A DNA stretch of 64,000 nucleotides from Plutella xylostella (GCF_932276165.1 NC_063983.1:10361501-10425500), one strand, 5' to 3'. Shown: positions 1 through 12,194, numbered from the stretch's first letter. Program-made: numbers and translations. The notes: generated by a model not told the origin, from the sequence alone.

Positions 1-230
1 GCTGATATAGGTATATTGTATATTTATCCATACTATATATGTATATAATATATATATATATATTATATTTATTTATTTATGTATTTATTGTATGTATTTA
101 TATGAGTATTTAATTAATAATAGTTAGTAAGTATCAATGTTATTTGGATATGTATTTTTCTTTTTAAAATATTATTTGTAAATACACCTTGTAAATGCCC
201 TTTTCTATGTTTAGTTCTTTTCTTACAACG

Positions 231-355
231 GTTGTCTGGAAGAGATCGCTTTTAGCGATAAGACCGCCATTTGTGCATCTCTGTTATTTAAGTTAGATTT
301 AAGTTTTTTTTTTTATGGTGTGCAAATAAAGATTATTGTATTGTATTGTATTGTA
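231..355 (+). repeat. LINE 3'-end fragment with (ATTGT)n tail
   Basis: A short stretch carrying the hairpin-like words ATCGCTTTTAGCGAT, a late AATAAAG and a terminal ATTGT microsatellite. The same 3'-UTR architecture recurs at about 26650-26730, 46250-46330 and 59958-60085. This is typical of 5'-truncated lepidopteran non-LTR retrotransposon tails. No coding sequence remains. Confidence 0.6.
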
Positions 356-1316
356 TATGACCTACTATTAAGTACTTACATACCACTTAGGTAACCTTAC
401 TTCGGTATGTATATACTTACATACATGTATATTTATGTAACACAATACCTATTATAATGTCTCGCAATAAAAATTATACAGCTGATCAAATATTCACCGA
501 GTTACAGAACCTAAAACATACAAATGGATTTCGAAACCGAAAAAACAGGCATTAATGTTTTTTGTGCTGTTAGGTTAGACTTAAAATAATAATAATCATC
601 ATTATCATCAATATTAGCCAGGAACTGATCTCTGGAAGAACACGGCTCAGCTTTCGTTTTCGTAAAGTATTCTTACACAAATTTGCTATAAATATTGACT
701 TATCAGCTTTTCTAATCTGAACTTTAAAAGTCAATTACTACATTATGTTATTACAACTTAGGTAAGTATCAAATTTTTATAACAAGTGTTACGAAACTTT
801 AAACAAAGATGTTAATCTAAAGTTAAATATTTTTGGGTCACTTTTGTGTGAGCTGGCTTAAACTTTTACAACCGAGAGTTGTTTAGATTTGCCAGATAAC
901 AGATACTGGCGAGATAAAATAAGCAATAAATTTAACAATGTTGAAAAACAAGCCTCCTAATCTAATAATGGGAAACGATTACCTACCGTTTGAAAGTCAA
1001 ACAACTTTTAATGACATAAAAAACAAGGATATGTAAAAATGTAAAAAAAGTTGAGAAATATCGACATAAGTGGTACGGTAACCTTAATGTTCGCCTGTAC
1101 TATGCTCCAAATAGTGATATTTTCTACCACCAGTCTAAGCAGGCACGTTGTATAATGTATATAGACGCTCCATATGGGATATAGCCAACATGTAAAAAGA
1201 GGCATATTTTAATGTTTGCAAGCAAATTGCCCAACTGTAGCAACTACTCAAACATTCATATCATATTCGACGCGCGTGCGTATTTCATTGCGATATGATG
1301 TTACTTCACGTCACAA
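356..1316. other. AT-rich DNA without recognised gene
   Basis: AT-rich sequence with only short shadow ORFs. I see no splice-bounded coding exon, RNA gene or recognisable repeat. Confidence 0.5.
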
Positions 1317-1440
1317 AGGGGTCACTCTACGAGACGCAAAATTGAGTTTCAGAGTGATGCTACAGCTACACTAACCATGACTTTACCTACCTACCGATTG
1401 CATCTCGTTAATTGTTTTTTGTAAGGTAGAGTGACCCCCT
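1317..1440. repeat. MITE, GGGGTCACTCTA family (copy 1)
   Basis: About 124 bp bounded by inverted ends GGGGTCACTCTAC and GTAGAGTGACCCC. The second family member is at 6073-6209, and a solitary end is at about 62155-62172. No ORF. The target-site duplication is unclear. Confidence 0.65.
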
Positions 1441-1983
1441 CCAAGTGGACAATGGGTTCACCTTGGTCGCAATGCCTGAAGGCTGCCTCGTGAAATATTA
1501 CTTAGCATACGGCGGATTAGTGTCGTGCTAATATTTTATTCCTTGAGAGATTAAAGGATATCTCGGCTTATCTTTACCTACTTCATTTCAGAAATATAAA
1601 GGTTTCAACCTAGATACACAGTAATTAGTTTTAAGGTTTTTTTTTAAAGATGGCTCAGAAGCTTCCCTCCGTTCTTCTCTTTAGACAGAAAGAGCCCTTA
1701 TCGGAACGGAGAGTAGTATATAAAAATTTACGTTCATCAGAAAATTTTATATTTATACGATGAATAAATAAAAACATTTGACTTTGATTAACTTGTTAAT
1801 TAAATGACCACCACAACCGTATTCATTATTTTCAAATGTTTATTTACTAATACTTTTCACAATAGTACACAAAAGTTAAACGCTTAGTGAACCTACTAGT
1901 CTAGTATTTATTTGCACATACACCCCACCGTATCACCGCTATGTAGAATTCCTCTAACAGTAATTAATAAGATGGCTCATAGA
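1441..1983. other. Non-coding flank
   Basis: AT-rich DNA with no gene recognised. Its last 8 bp (CTCATAGA, 1976-1983) are the left target duplication of the adjacent hAT-like element. Confidence 0.5.
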
Positions 1984-2303
1984 TAACGTGACCATTTATT
2001 TTTTTTGTCAGAGCGGGACACCTGCGGATTTATGTTGCAAAAAAAACTTATTGGTATTCATTACAATTTTTATGTAGTCTATGTAGGGAATGAAATCTCG
2101 TACGAGATTTTCACCAAGCGAGATCTCGCGAGACCTGGCAAATTCTGGGATCTCGCGAGATTGGAAGAATCGCTATTGGATTGGATATAGCCGACATCTA
2201 AAAAAAATGCAGTGCTGTTGAGTATGAAGTCATCTATAATCTATGGTTGTTTGTCTATGGTGTAAAATCTTCCATTAGGGGTAATAGGAACATTGTTGCA
2301 GTC

Positions 2304-2870
2304 CTATGGCACCCCAGAGGTGCAGAGGGTCTCCACTAACGTCCGCCACTTCCTCCTATCTTCGGCTGTCCTTTTGGCCTCACTCCAGCTTAGTCCAGCG
2401 GCTCGCAACTCGTTTTCGACGCTTCGGCGCCATGTTTGGACAGGGCGTCCCCGGGAGCGCTTGCCATTTGGTGGCCTCCAGTCAAAGGCTATAGTTGCGG
2501 CATTCGTAGCTCCTCTTCGTACAGTGTGCCCAATCCATCTCCACTTTCGTTTCGCAATTTCCTTGCCGATGGGAGATTGTCGGCACAGCTTCCACAGATC
2601 TTCGTTACGTATTGTCTTCGGCCAGAAAACGCGTAGGATCGACCTTAGGGACTTATTGACGAACACTTGCAGTTTGTTCGTCAGCCCTTTCGTCACTCTC
2701 CACGTTTCGCAACCAAAGAGCAATACGGACTTCACGATGGAGTCGAAGAGGGAGATTTTTATCCGCCTTGTGAGCACATTCGAGTCCCAAACAGGTTTGA
2801 GCTGGGCAAACGCAGCCTTCGCCTTCTTGATCCTGCTCTCTATATCCTCATCGATTGTAAAAAAAAACAA
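2304..2870 (-). pseudogene. LINE reverse transcriptase C-terminal fragment
   Basis: A 188-codon open frame matching the C-terminal tail of non-LTR retrotransposon ORF2. It shows a thumb-like segment with LLFGCETWRVTKG, then KRKWRWIGHTVRR, then the arginine-rich GRPVQTWRRSVE block that precedes the end of many insect LINE proteins. The catalytic palm (YADD/FADD) and endonuclease are missing, so it is a 5'-truncated dead copy. It lies inside the hAT-like element and therefore inserted after it or was captured by it. Clade is uncertain (RTE-X-like is my best guess). Confidence 0.75.
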
Positions 2871-3200
2871 AAACTTAACTTCACAAGTTCTTAAATAAAT
2901 GTTGTGAGATCGTATAAAAGAAGTTCAAAAGAGAAGTCAGATTAAGTACGGAAAGGACATAACTAAATTCTAATTTTAGAGCTGTCAAAACCTTATAGTA
3001 TTTGTTTAAAATTCGACTCTATGTGTGTTTCCGTAACTGTAATTTTTTCTGCTTTTTAGCAAAATTTATAGTTTGACAGCGTTAAAATTAGAATTTCTGC
3101 CTTTCGAATCGACATCATTGGCTTCTCAAAAAACTCATAATGTCGAGAGAATCATCTGATAGACGACTTTTGATTTTGCATGAAATACACGTCGTCACGC

Positions 3201-3504
3201 TGCATTTGTCGATCTCGTCATCTCGCGAGATCTCGTACGAAATTTAACGAGTTTCAATCTCGTTAAATATGGCCGAGATCTCGCGAGTTCGGGATCTCGG
3301 CGGGACGAGATTGCATTCCCTAAGTCTATGTGAGAGATAAGAAGATGTCTCAAGTGATTAATGCAAAATCCTACTTCTTATCTCGGGAATGCAATCTCGT
3401 CCCGCCGAGATCCCGAACTCGCGAGATCTCGGCCATATTTAACGAGATTGAAACTCGTTAAATTTCGTACGAGATCTCGCGAGATGACGAGATCGACAAA
3501 TGCA
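3201..3504. repeat. Perfect 120-bp inverted repeat with 64-bp spacer
   Basis: The left arm (3201-3320) and right arm (3385-3504) are exact reverse complements by hand comparison. The spacer carries a further 11-bp inverted pair (GAGATAAGAAG / CTTCTTATCTC). The arms are dense in CTCGCGAGATCTCG words, themselves palindromic. A diverged related stretch lies at 2090-2166. The transcript would form a very long duplex hairpin. Confidence 0.9.
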
Positions 3505-3632
3505 TTTAAATTATCGTTTGGCCTGTTTATGAAAGCGGGACATTTTTGACCTCGCCGGGGACAGCGGGACGGACAGCTTGAAAGCGGGACTGTCCCGCCG
3601 AAAGCGGGACGTATGGTCACCTTACTCATAGA

Positions 3633-4152
3633 CGAACAGACGGTCAAGCAAATTAGCTCATTACTACCCATGTTCAGAGGCGGTGCGATGCGTGTTATTA
3701 ATAGGTGGAATTAGTTATTAAAAACTGTGCATTAGCTGGCGTAATGGCGGCGGCTGCTTGAACAAATTGTCTCGAGACGCTTCCGTATCGCGGTAGACGA
3801 AGCGAGCTGAACAATGGAAGTCAGGAGCTGGAAATGCATTTGTTTTGTGGACGACTTGATAGGTGCAAATAGTCGCTAAATAATATTACCAAATAACTGA
3901 TGGTGAGGTGACATCTGCAAGGTTGCGTAGAAACCGTGGATAAGATCTGCACAAGACCGAAAAAGTTGGCTAACACAAAATAAAGTATATTATAGTACAT
4001 TGGGCGATAGAGGGCTGATGATGACCAAATAATGAACCTCCTATCAAAATAATGCCGACAAATACTGTAGTGTAACAAATTCGTAAGACTTTCAAGATAC
4101 CTACTTAGATTATTTTGGTTTTGAAAGTGTTGAGGTGTATTTTATAGTAAAC
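3633..4152. other. Non-coding DNA
   Basis: No gene, RNA or repeat family recognised. Only short shadow ORFs. Confidence 0.45.
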
Positions 4153-4302
4153 TAGCTGTTCCCGCGCGCTTCGCTTCGCCTTAAAAAGTTTTCCCGTGGG
4201 AATTCCGGGATAAAAAGTAGCCTATGTTCTTTCCCAGGGTCTAGACCGTATGTATACCAAATTTCATTCAAATCCGTTCAGTAGTTTTGGCGTGAAAGAG
4301 TA

Positions 4303-4337
<35 letters not shown>

Positions 4338-4370
4338 CAGTTACTTTCGCATTTATAATATTAGTTAGGA
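4153..4370 (+). repeat. Interspersed repeat with (ACAG)n core, copy 1
   Basis: A 218-bp unit beginning TAGCTGTTCCCGCGCGCTTC, containing an ACAG microsatellite and ending near TTAGTTAGGA. A nearly identical copy lies at 26971-27195, differing mainly in ACAG number. The form is common in Lepidoptera and non-coding. Whether it is SINE- or Helitron-derived cannot be told here. Confidence 0.8.
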
Positions 4371-6072
4371 TTAGGATTAGTTAGGATAACCAACTGCAAA
4401 GCACATTTTACAAGAGTACACGTATTTTTACTTATTTATATATTCAGGTATCCATTATCGACTGTTTCATTTGTGGATAAGCGTTTAACATTACATCATA
4501 CAAAATGGTTATCGCGAAAATATTTGGCATATTTATGTTCTACCTACATGAGTGATTTTCAGCGGAAACCCAAGTAAGTCTTGTGCAACACTGATGGTAT
4601 CAATATTGCTGTAACAGCGTATACCGATTACGCTACTGTTTAGTCAAGTTTTGTACCTACTGCCCTAGGTATAGCCTTTTTTCCTAGGTATAGCCTTTTT
4701 TGCGCTGATGTTTTGATGGCTTTGCGTGCCCGCGACCCGTACTTTATTAGGTAGATGTTTAACGAGTTTACTTAGATAAGTTTATTTGTTGTTGTTCTAT
4801 CTTAACATATTGATGGATACTAGATTAACGGTAAAACTCATAAAAAAGCACTAAAAATTAGTATGGGAGTTGAGTTGAGTGATGGTTTGCTGGCGCACAT
4901 TCCGGCACACTGCCTAGTCGCAGTAAAGAAAAACGAACGTCAAATGCATCATACGTCAGTGTCCATCAATGGGTTAATAATACAACCGTGTTAATCTTTC
5001 TATTCAGATATTTCTGTTATATGTTTAAATGTGCAGGCATTCAGTAGTCCATTCATTAGACAGTATGGGTGGTGACTTCTGAAGCCAGATTTCTGCGAGG
5101 GACACCGATCAAAAGTGGGTTTGACTGTCGTTAAAGTGATAAAAATCAAGTAAATTTATGTTATCTTTTACCGAGATCAGGACCCAGTGTGTGTATTTAT
5201 TACTTTCCGGTGTCTTTTTTAATTGACACCTAACTTAATCAGATTACACTATGTATAGAGCTTCCACTATGTTATTGTATTCTTGACGTTTCCTTATGTC
5301 TGGTAAGTAATGTTGGTTTTCCTTTGCAGTCATCAAATATGTATGAGATTTCGACTGTCAAGAAGCCAATAATATAATGGACAGAGTATAGTAGGTACTA
5401 TGTAGGTCATTGTAGGTACCTTCTTCATCATCGATACCTAACATTCGAAAATAATTATGACAATTCACAACTCTCGAAGTGATGCCTAATTATTAAATTA
5501 ACAATAATTAATGATCGCATCATGTTTGAACAGTTTTGATTGCATAATCTGTATTCGAATTATTAATAGAGCTACGAGCTACGATAATTGCTACAGAATA
5601 CTAAACCACATACATAATTTATTTATTAGTTTCATGTAATCATTAGTATCACAACACTCCACATTTTCACATGTGGAATAAAAATGTAGTAAGGACTTAA
5701 AAAACAACACAGTGTGCCACATATTTATGATAAGTAAAAACAAAACACATCAATGGAATACAGACTACAGATACGTCGGCCGGCGTCTACACAACACAAT
5801 TTTAGCCTAGCAGTCAAACGTTAATGTGAAGTGTTGTTTGATGGTCATAATCTACCCTCTACCATACCATCAACATTCTCCGTCCCTTGCGTATTCCATA
5901 CAAAACAAACCCTAGGGATGTGAGTTCCTACGAGACAGTTATGTCCCTAAGCCTAAGCGTTCGTATTAGGAGCGTTTTAAAAATAGAAGGTGGTTAGATA
6001 TGGAGGCACCTGCGCATAGCTGCGCGCGCGCCGGTAACGGTCCCGCATTGTCTATGGAGCACATGCGGTTAC
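4371..6072. other. Non-coding DNA
   Basis: AT-rich DNA with a two-copy 19-bp tandem around 4665-4703. No coding exon recognised. Confidence 0.45.
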
Positions 6073-6209
6073 AGGGGGTCACTCTATACTGAAGAAAAAC
6101 GAACGAACGACAGCTGTCGAGCAATCGGCACGATTAATAGGAGATAGAGTCGTGGCTCGCGCAGCAGCGCTTAGAAACTTAGTTTTTCGTCATATAGAGT
6201 GGCCCCCCT
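6073..6209. repeat. MITE, GGGGTCACTCTA family (copy 2)
   Basis: About 137 bp with ends CAGGGGGTCACTCTAT and the inverted ATAGAGTGGCCCCCC. It belongs with the element at 1317-1440. The interior has inverted AAAAACGA / TCGTTTTT-like segments. No ORF. Confidence 0.65.
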
Positions 6210-6862
6210 ACGCATGCTTGCTATTGGCTAACGGGTACTGTAGCTTGCCGATTGTCGAAATTAATTGTAAGTCCTCAAGGTAATTAAGGTTTATTTATAT
6301 TTTACGGGCTTTGGCAGTGGCACTGCGTTTGAATGGGATATCTTGGCAAAAAATACTACAATTTAATTTATTTTTGTATATTACATTTTATTGTAATATG
6401 GGTGTCTAGCCTGAAATAAATGACTATTTATTTATTTTTTATTGGTAGGTAAGTACTAGCGTATTCCCGTGATTCGCATCGCGTAAACGTGGCTTCCCGT
6501 GTGATGAAAAAGAAGCCTCAAGGATAGTATAGAATTATAATCATGAAATGGTATTTGAAACCAGTCCAGTAGTTTCGGACACTAGCCTTATTTTCGTCGC
6601 AGCCAGAATAGAGAGACAAGCTACAGTACACAGACTATACTCACACAGGTATAACAGTTTTCGTATGAGTACATTACGGCTACATCTGACCACAGCTTAG
6701 TGTTAAGAGCTCTTGCAACAATTAGGGTGCTTTTCCACCAGAGATGTGCTATGCTACGTTGCCATGGATGCGTTTGATGTCCACCAATCATATTCCTTTT
6801 TGCACAATTTCCAATGTTGTTTTTTTCGCATCTTCGCAGGATAGCTTCATATCACCTTCTGG

Positions 6863-6988
6863 CCCTGTAGCACGGGGCGCTATTAAGACGTGACAAGAGT
6901 TCTCCATCGCGCTCGCTCTTGAGGCTGCGTGAAGTGAGTGAGCGCGATGCAAAACTCTTGTCACGTCTTAAATGCGCCCCGTACTAGC
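6863..6988. mobile_element. Palindromic MITE with 8-bp flanking duplication
   Basis: A 126-bp near-palindrome: the left half with CGGGGCGC, GACGTGACAAGAGTT and CGCGCTC is repeated inverted in the right half. It is flanked by CCTTCTGG at 6855-6862 and 6989-6996, consistent with a hAT-type 8-bp duplication. A diverged copy lies in an intron at about 54190-54293. Confidence 0.75.
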
Positions 6989-6996
6989 CCTTCTGG

Positions 6997-8561
6997 TATA
7001 AAGGCCTATCTACAATATAATTTTATAATCCCTGACATGAGTAAAGGCTGGCCCTATTAGCATATCACGCTATCGGTAACATGTCCGTGCGTATGGCCTA
7101 TTTCCGCCTGATTTGTAGCATTTTATTGCTATCGTCATAAAAATAAATGGAACGGGTTACTGGGACACGGTAACATAACACCATTTAGTAGGTATGGTCG
7201 GCAGTAAGTATGGAAAATTTTGTATGGAACTTGAAGAGACAAAGTTTTTTAAGGAAAACAAAATGGCTAAGTCATACCTAGGTTTATGTAATCTCAACCG
7301 AATATTATACTCTACTGAATCTTCAAATATTTTATCCCCATGGTATAACCACTATAAAGACCACGGCCAACTATTAAAACCACAAATAAATTATCCCTCT
7401 CACTCCCACATAAACATCTCCATCACCATTTACTATCTATCTATTACACGTATCTATCTATGTATTAATTAGCGAGCTATCATTAACCTCAGTAATGGAT
7501 AGCTGGGTGCGCGCCGTGCGTGTGGCTACCACGAGCCACGAGAGCCACGAGCCTAGAGCCACGTGTCGCGGTCACGGGTACAAGTGTGTGTGGTGTAGGC
7601 TGTACTTAGCCACTTTGCATTCATATAAGGGTACTATCGGGAAATCGGCCGGTGTACTGGCTCAGAGGTTAGACCCGCTTGAAGCTTGACACGCATGATG
7701 ACACGAAGAAATTAGGTAAGCATTGGTATTCCCATGTTTGAAGGTGGTTTTTACTGAATATCCCTTGGGAAAACCTATTAACCTTTATAAAGCAAACAGT
7801 ACTTAGTAGGTTCATCAACAAACATTTCTCACACTTATCCCATTGAGAATGTCATCACAAGTTTTTAAATTAATTCTATAAACGCGTGGCCACTTATTTA
7901 AGTTTTTCCCAGTAATTCCGCGTTACGGCAGTTTTATGTGAGGTTTTTGAGGGGAAGTGAGGGGGGGGGGCGTGAGATTCGGTTACGTACTTTCACTCTT
8001 TTACTATTTTCCCCGTTACCTCTCACAGAGGTAGGTATATCGCACTATCTAACACTTTATAGTACTGTATACTCTGTCCCACGGATGGAATCCGTATTGT
8101 CTTATTGACATACTATTATTGTTACCATTTTATCCGATTGTTTTTGCTATTGTTTGTTAATTTATTGTGTTGGCGAGCAATTTTAAAGAAATTACTGTTA
8201 TTGTAGTAAGTACTTCAATATTGATTAGAACTAGAAGCATACAAACGAAAGTAACAAATACTGCAGTAAGAATACAGAGAGAAGGAAGTAAAGTTAGAGG
8301 TGTCCGTTATAATTTCACGCTTACTTTAAATTGCAGTTACTTACTACGTTTATGATGTAAAGTTACGATCTCTTTACGATGTCAATTATAGTTTTATGGA
8401 TACAGACAGAATATGGTTACACTTTGTGTAATGCGAACATCACGCGCAATCCTACTTACATATAGTTCTTTCTTTGCCTCATTCCGAAACGATCGATAAT
8501 AATACTTAATTTAGTTTTATGATAATTCAGTAAAAAAACAAAGGTATCTCAAGAAATATCT
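6997..8561. other. Non-coding DNA
   Basis: No recognisable gene. Frames at 7194-7689 lack family motifs and look like chance ORFs. Confidence 0.4.
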
Positions 8562-9285
8562 TTGGCGCTATATCGAGGTGTTGAGATGTCTGTACAATGC
8601 CGCTACTATGACTGTCCAAGTACAGGACCACAAGGCAAGACCTATCCAACTGCAACGTGGAGTGAGACAGGGGGATGTAATATCTCCGAAACTGTTCACT
8701 AATGCATTGGAAGATGTCTTTAAGACGTTGGACTGGAAAGGACATGGCATATGTATAAATGGCGAGTACATGTCACACCTCCGCTTCGCGGACGACATCG
8801 TTATTATGGCAGAATCTCTGCAGGAACTCAGCTGGATGCTAAGTGGCCTAAATGCTGCTTCCCGACGTGTTGGCCTCGGTATGAACTTGGACAAGACGAA
8901 AGTCATGTACAATGCTCACATCAAACCGGAGCCGGTCGCCGTTGGTGAGGCAACAATCGAAGTTGTGCAAGAATATGTCTACCTCGGGCAGACTATTCGG
9001 CTAGGCAGAAGCAACTTCGACAAGGAGCTGTCAAAATATGCAAGCTGAAGTGGCAGTGGGCTGGTCATATCTGCCGAAGAATCGATAACCGTTGGGGTAG
9101 ACGAGTTCTCGAGTGGAGACCACGAACAGGCAAACGCAGCGTGGGACGCCCTCCTGCCCGCTGGACTGACGACCTTAGGCGGGTGGCGGGTAGTGGTTGG
9201 ATGAGGAAGGCCGAGGACCGAGTGTTGTGGCGCTCCTTGGGAGAGGCCTATGTCCAGCAGTGGATGATTATTGGCTGATGATGAT
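8562..9285 (+). pseudogene. RTE-clade LINE ORF2 fragment
   Basis: Reverse-transcriptase palm of an RTE-type LINE: the LQRGVRQGDVISPKLFTNAL motif, the FADD catalytic box at about residue 65 of the frame starting at 8578, then the YVYLGQTI segment. The frame stops after SKYAS (9048). A second frame resumes at about 9033 with KLKWQWAGHICRR, continues through the GRPPARW block to VQQWMI, and ends in TGATGATGATGAT, the usual RTE tail. The thumb of roughly 100 residues is missing at the joint, so the copy is 5'-truncated and internally deleted. Several shorter tails of the same family follow to the right. Confidence 0.85.
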
Positions 9286-10089
9286 GATCTGAAGAAACAT
9301 TGTTCACACTACCCAGAGAGCCTAACTTTTCCCAATTTTCTTATAAAGAAAACATTAAAATACTCCACTACGTCCAAACGTTAGCTACTTTATTCCGCAC
9401 ATAATGTGTGCTCACCTTTCCGTGTGTTCACCCTTTTGCACGTGTGTGGTCACCCTACACCTGAAGTCAGTGAAGCGAGACTCCAAGACGCGGAAGGACG
9501 TATCTACTTTTGTCTATGTCCACATCACGCCTGCAGCATTGTCGCCACGTCACATGATGTCTGAACCTGGGAGGCTCTTGTTTGTACAGCCTTTTGTCTC
9601 GTCTGTTGCTAGGTTATTATAAAATGCACTTCATACGTTGACACACGCGAGCATTGAGTGAGTGGAAGACTCGTGAGTTTGCGATGTTTTATGTTACTCG
9701 TAACTACGCGGATTTAGAAAAGATGGTAAGTTTTTAGTATGATAACCGATAATCATATTATTGACTTACGTTTCGCTGTAAGATACTGCGATTTTCCGAT
9801 ACGCGATATCGTCTGAACAATAATGATGAAAATTGAGTATCCGTGCTACGATTCAGAATAAGTAGTTATTATAAATAGCATTAAATTTATTTGAATAATA
9901 TCGAGATTCATAGCTGCAATGTCGATAAATGAGTCGATGGATGGCTCGGTCACGCGCGAGCAGGCACGCTTTAGGGGGTGCCGGGGTCCTGGGGTCAGCG
10001 CACAGGTGCAAAGGACATTTATCGCTTTTAGTGGGCTACTTAAACAGCAAGTCAAATGTATGTAATTTAGGTACAAGACTTGCACAAAC
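9286..10089. other. Non-coding DNA with a possible plus-strand exon
   Basis: A short ATG frame at 9683-9724 (MFYVTRNYADLEKM) runs exactly into GTAAGTTTTT, a good splice donor, so it could be a first coding exon. No partner exon was identified downstream. Nothing else recognised. Confidence 0.2.
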
Positions 10090-10236
10090 GGCTCTCCCGC
10101 TCGCTGCAGTGACGACTATAGATCTAGGTGGCTGATAGCGGCTGAACTAGGCAAGCCGAGGAGATCAGAGTGTAAACACTGTAAAGACGCTCCTTGGAAG
10201 AGGGATATGTCCATTGTCTACTGATGATGATGATAC
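10090..10236 (+). repeat. RTE LINE 3'-tail fragment
   Basis: Degenerate remains of the RTE C-terminus (word TCCTTGGAAGAGGGATATGT) followed by TGATGATGATGAT. Same family as 8562-9285. Confidence 0.6.
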
Positions 10237-10433
10237 AATACAACAAAAAGTAAGACCTACCGTCAACAGAAAATTAGAAAAAATACTAACTTGCCCGCTA
10301 ACCAGCCTATGCATTTCGGCCATAACCCAGAAACAGACACACAAATGCACCTCAAACTTACAACACCTTTTTTTCCTCCGCAGTCAAACCCTAACTCTTC
10401 ACACGTAGTAAATAAACATAACATAATACTAAC

Positions 10434-10565
10434 TGGCATGTCCATTGCTCTTCCCGTTGGTGAGCGGGCGGTCGAGCGGGCGGGCGAGCGGCGGCGGCGC
10501 GGGCGCGCGCGTGCGCATGAACTTCCTCATGGCCGGGCGCGCGCCTCACGCCAGCCCACCACCAC
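10434..10565 (-). other. Possible coding exon of an unidentified minus-strand gene
   Basis: A GC-rich block in AT-rich DNA, bounded on the minus strand by CTCTCCACAG (acceptor) and GTTAGT (donor). An internal CCATGAGG gives a frame of 32 codons (10530-10434) starting MRKFMRTRAPAPPP, rich in Arg, Pro and Ala, phase 1 at the donor. It may pair with the putative 5' exon at 12195-12345. No domain recognised. It could equally be non-coding. Confidence 0.35.
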
Positions 10566-10639
10566 CTGTGGAGAGGGCAGTAGTAGGTCATCTACGAGTA
10601 AAGATCCATGTCCAATCTAGTCAGTAAACAAAACAGAGG

Positions 10640-10738
10640 GGAGACATGGAGGGAACAATTTGATGGACAGATTGTTGCAGTGCTTCTTGGGGAGGTCTAT
10701 GTCCAGCAGTAGACGTAGGATTAATGATGATGATGATA
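10640..10738 (+). repeat. RTE LINE 3'-tail fragment
   Basis: Contains GGAGGTCTATGTCCAGCAGT and ends in ATGATGATGATGATA, the RTE tail signature. Confidence 0.6.
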
Positions 10739-12194
10739 ATTGTACCTCTGAATATGTACCTAATTGTATCTAACACGGAGAGTTAAGCCACTCTGAAGAT
10801 GGTTTCTAGGTACAGGAAGCATAGCACACTCATTTTTAATAATTTTTGTAAAGGCGTGGTACGAGTACATTTTGATCAAGTGTAATCGTGTAACGACACT
10901 TTTATGTATAAATGTGAATTCTGGGTAGTCAGCGACTGACGCTAAATGGCCAATCCTTTCACCATGGTTCCACCCGAGTCTAGCTGTTGTGTTTGTCTCT
11001 GATAATTATGATAAGAATGAAAATAATCTTTTATCCGTAATACTCGTAATAGATACATTGCTAGACCCAAGACACTTAATAATCTAACCTACAACAGTTG
11101 TAGAAGTGAGCAATAACAGTTGTAGAAGTGAGCAAAAACGTCAGAAGCCCATCAACGCTTGAATGGCCAACCCTGCCCACCCCTCGCCAGTCCCTGACCG
11201 ACCGCTGATGACGTCACGTGCGGCCGCCTGGAACTGTCGAAGTGTCATCCAACCGTTGATTAGTGCTGATGATCCGGTGAGAGCGGGTCATTTGGAAAAT
11301 CATTGGGAGGGTTCAGGGCATCAGCGATTTGCTATCATGAAAGTAGCTTAGCTTGGTATTTATTGCAAGTTTATAAGGTATCGATCGTACCTACGTATGT
11401 TGTGACTATTAGTTAGCTGGACCGTTCGAGGATCGGAGACAGGTTTCAGATGCTGAGACTGTTCCAGCTATAAACTGATGTTGATGATGATTTCGTTGAG
11501 GAGCTAGGTCCTACACGACTGTATAGGTCGGTGTTAGTGTTACTGATGATAATAATATATGGTGTTGATGATAGGATCTTGATGTTGTATAGTTAGGGGT
11601 TACCGTCTGGCCTCTACAGAACACTTGACCACACTTGTACACAGTTACAATTTTGATTTTAAATTGGCCAACTGTGTAGGAAACAGGGCCTAAGGTTTGT
11701 TTTTGGCGAATCCACTAAATATGCAAAAAAAATGTAGCATAAGATTTTTTTAAGGAAATGCTTAACTACATAATTAGGAAGGTTGCACCATCATAGTTTG
11801 TTTATCCTCCGTGGTGCTGAGTTGTATATTTCAATGACAATTACTTAAATGATTTTAAAAATTAATTATATCTACCTACCTATCTTTATCACTGTGTAGG
11901 TAGGTTCCTAAAGTTTTATCGTGGTTTCAGTACAATAATTTTCATCTGACAACCTACCCTCAAACTTACCTTTGTTTACTACGTGGCTTAGCTATTTAAT
12001 TAAGAATTGATTAACCAAACCTTTCCTGCACTATCCCGGAACAATAAATAACAATCTAATCCCAATTATGTAAGTACAACACAAAGTAATAAATCATACC
12101 CAACCTAATATTTCAACCGCAAAGCTACGACCGTAATGCACCGAACGATCATCAACGCATTTGAAAACAATAATTAATACCACAAAAAACTTAC
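10739..12194. other. Non-coding DNA (possible intron)
   Basis: No coding exon recognised. It contains a 23-bp two-copy tandem (about 11091-11135, AACAGTTGTAGAAGTGAGCA) and a degenerate RTE tail ending about 11490. It would be the first intron if the exons at 12195-12345 and 10434-10565 belong together. Confidence 0.35.

Larger units (their letters stand above)
1984..3624. mobile_element. Non-autonomous hAT-like DNA transposon with 8-bp target duplication
   Basis: The element starts TAACGTGACCAT and ends in the inverted counterpart ATGGTCACCTTA. It is flanked on both sides by the identical 8-mer CTCATAGA (1976-1983 and 3625-3632). An 8-bp duplication is the hAT signature. The ends also carry GCGGGAC/GTCCCGC words repeated in both orientations. 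No transposase is present. Inside lie a LINE fragment (2304-2870) and a perfect 120-bp inverted repeat (3201-3504), so it is a composite, non-autonomous copy. Superfamily assignment rests on the duplication length and ends only. Confidence 0.75.

Noticed and set aside
2293..2898. 201-codon plus-strand frame
   Set aside because: It is the antisense shadow of the LINE reverse-transcriptase fragment on the minus strand.
4358..4388. Telomeric (TTAGG)n repeat
   Set aside because: The unit is TTAGGAT/TTAG with irregular spacing at the end of an interspersed repeat, not a pure TTAGG run.
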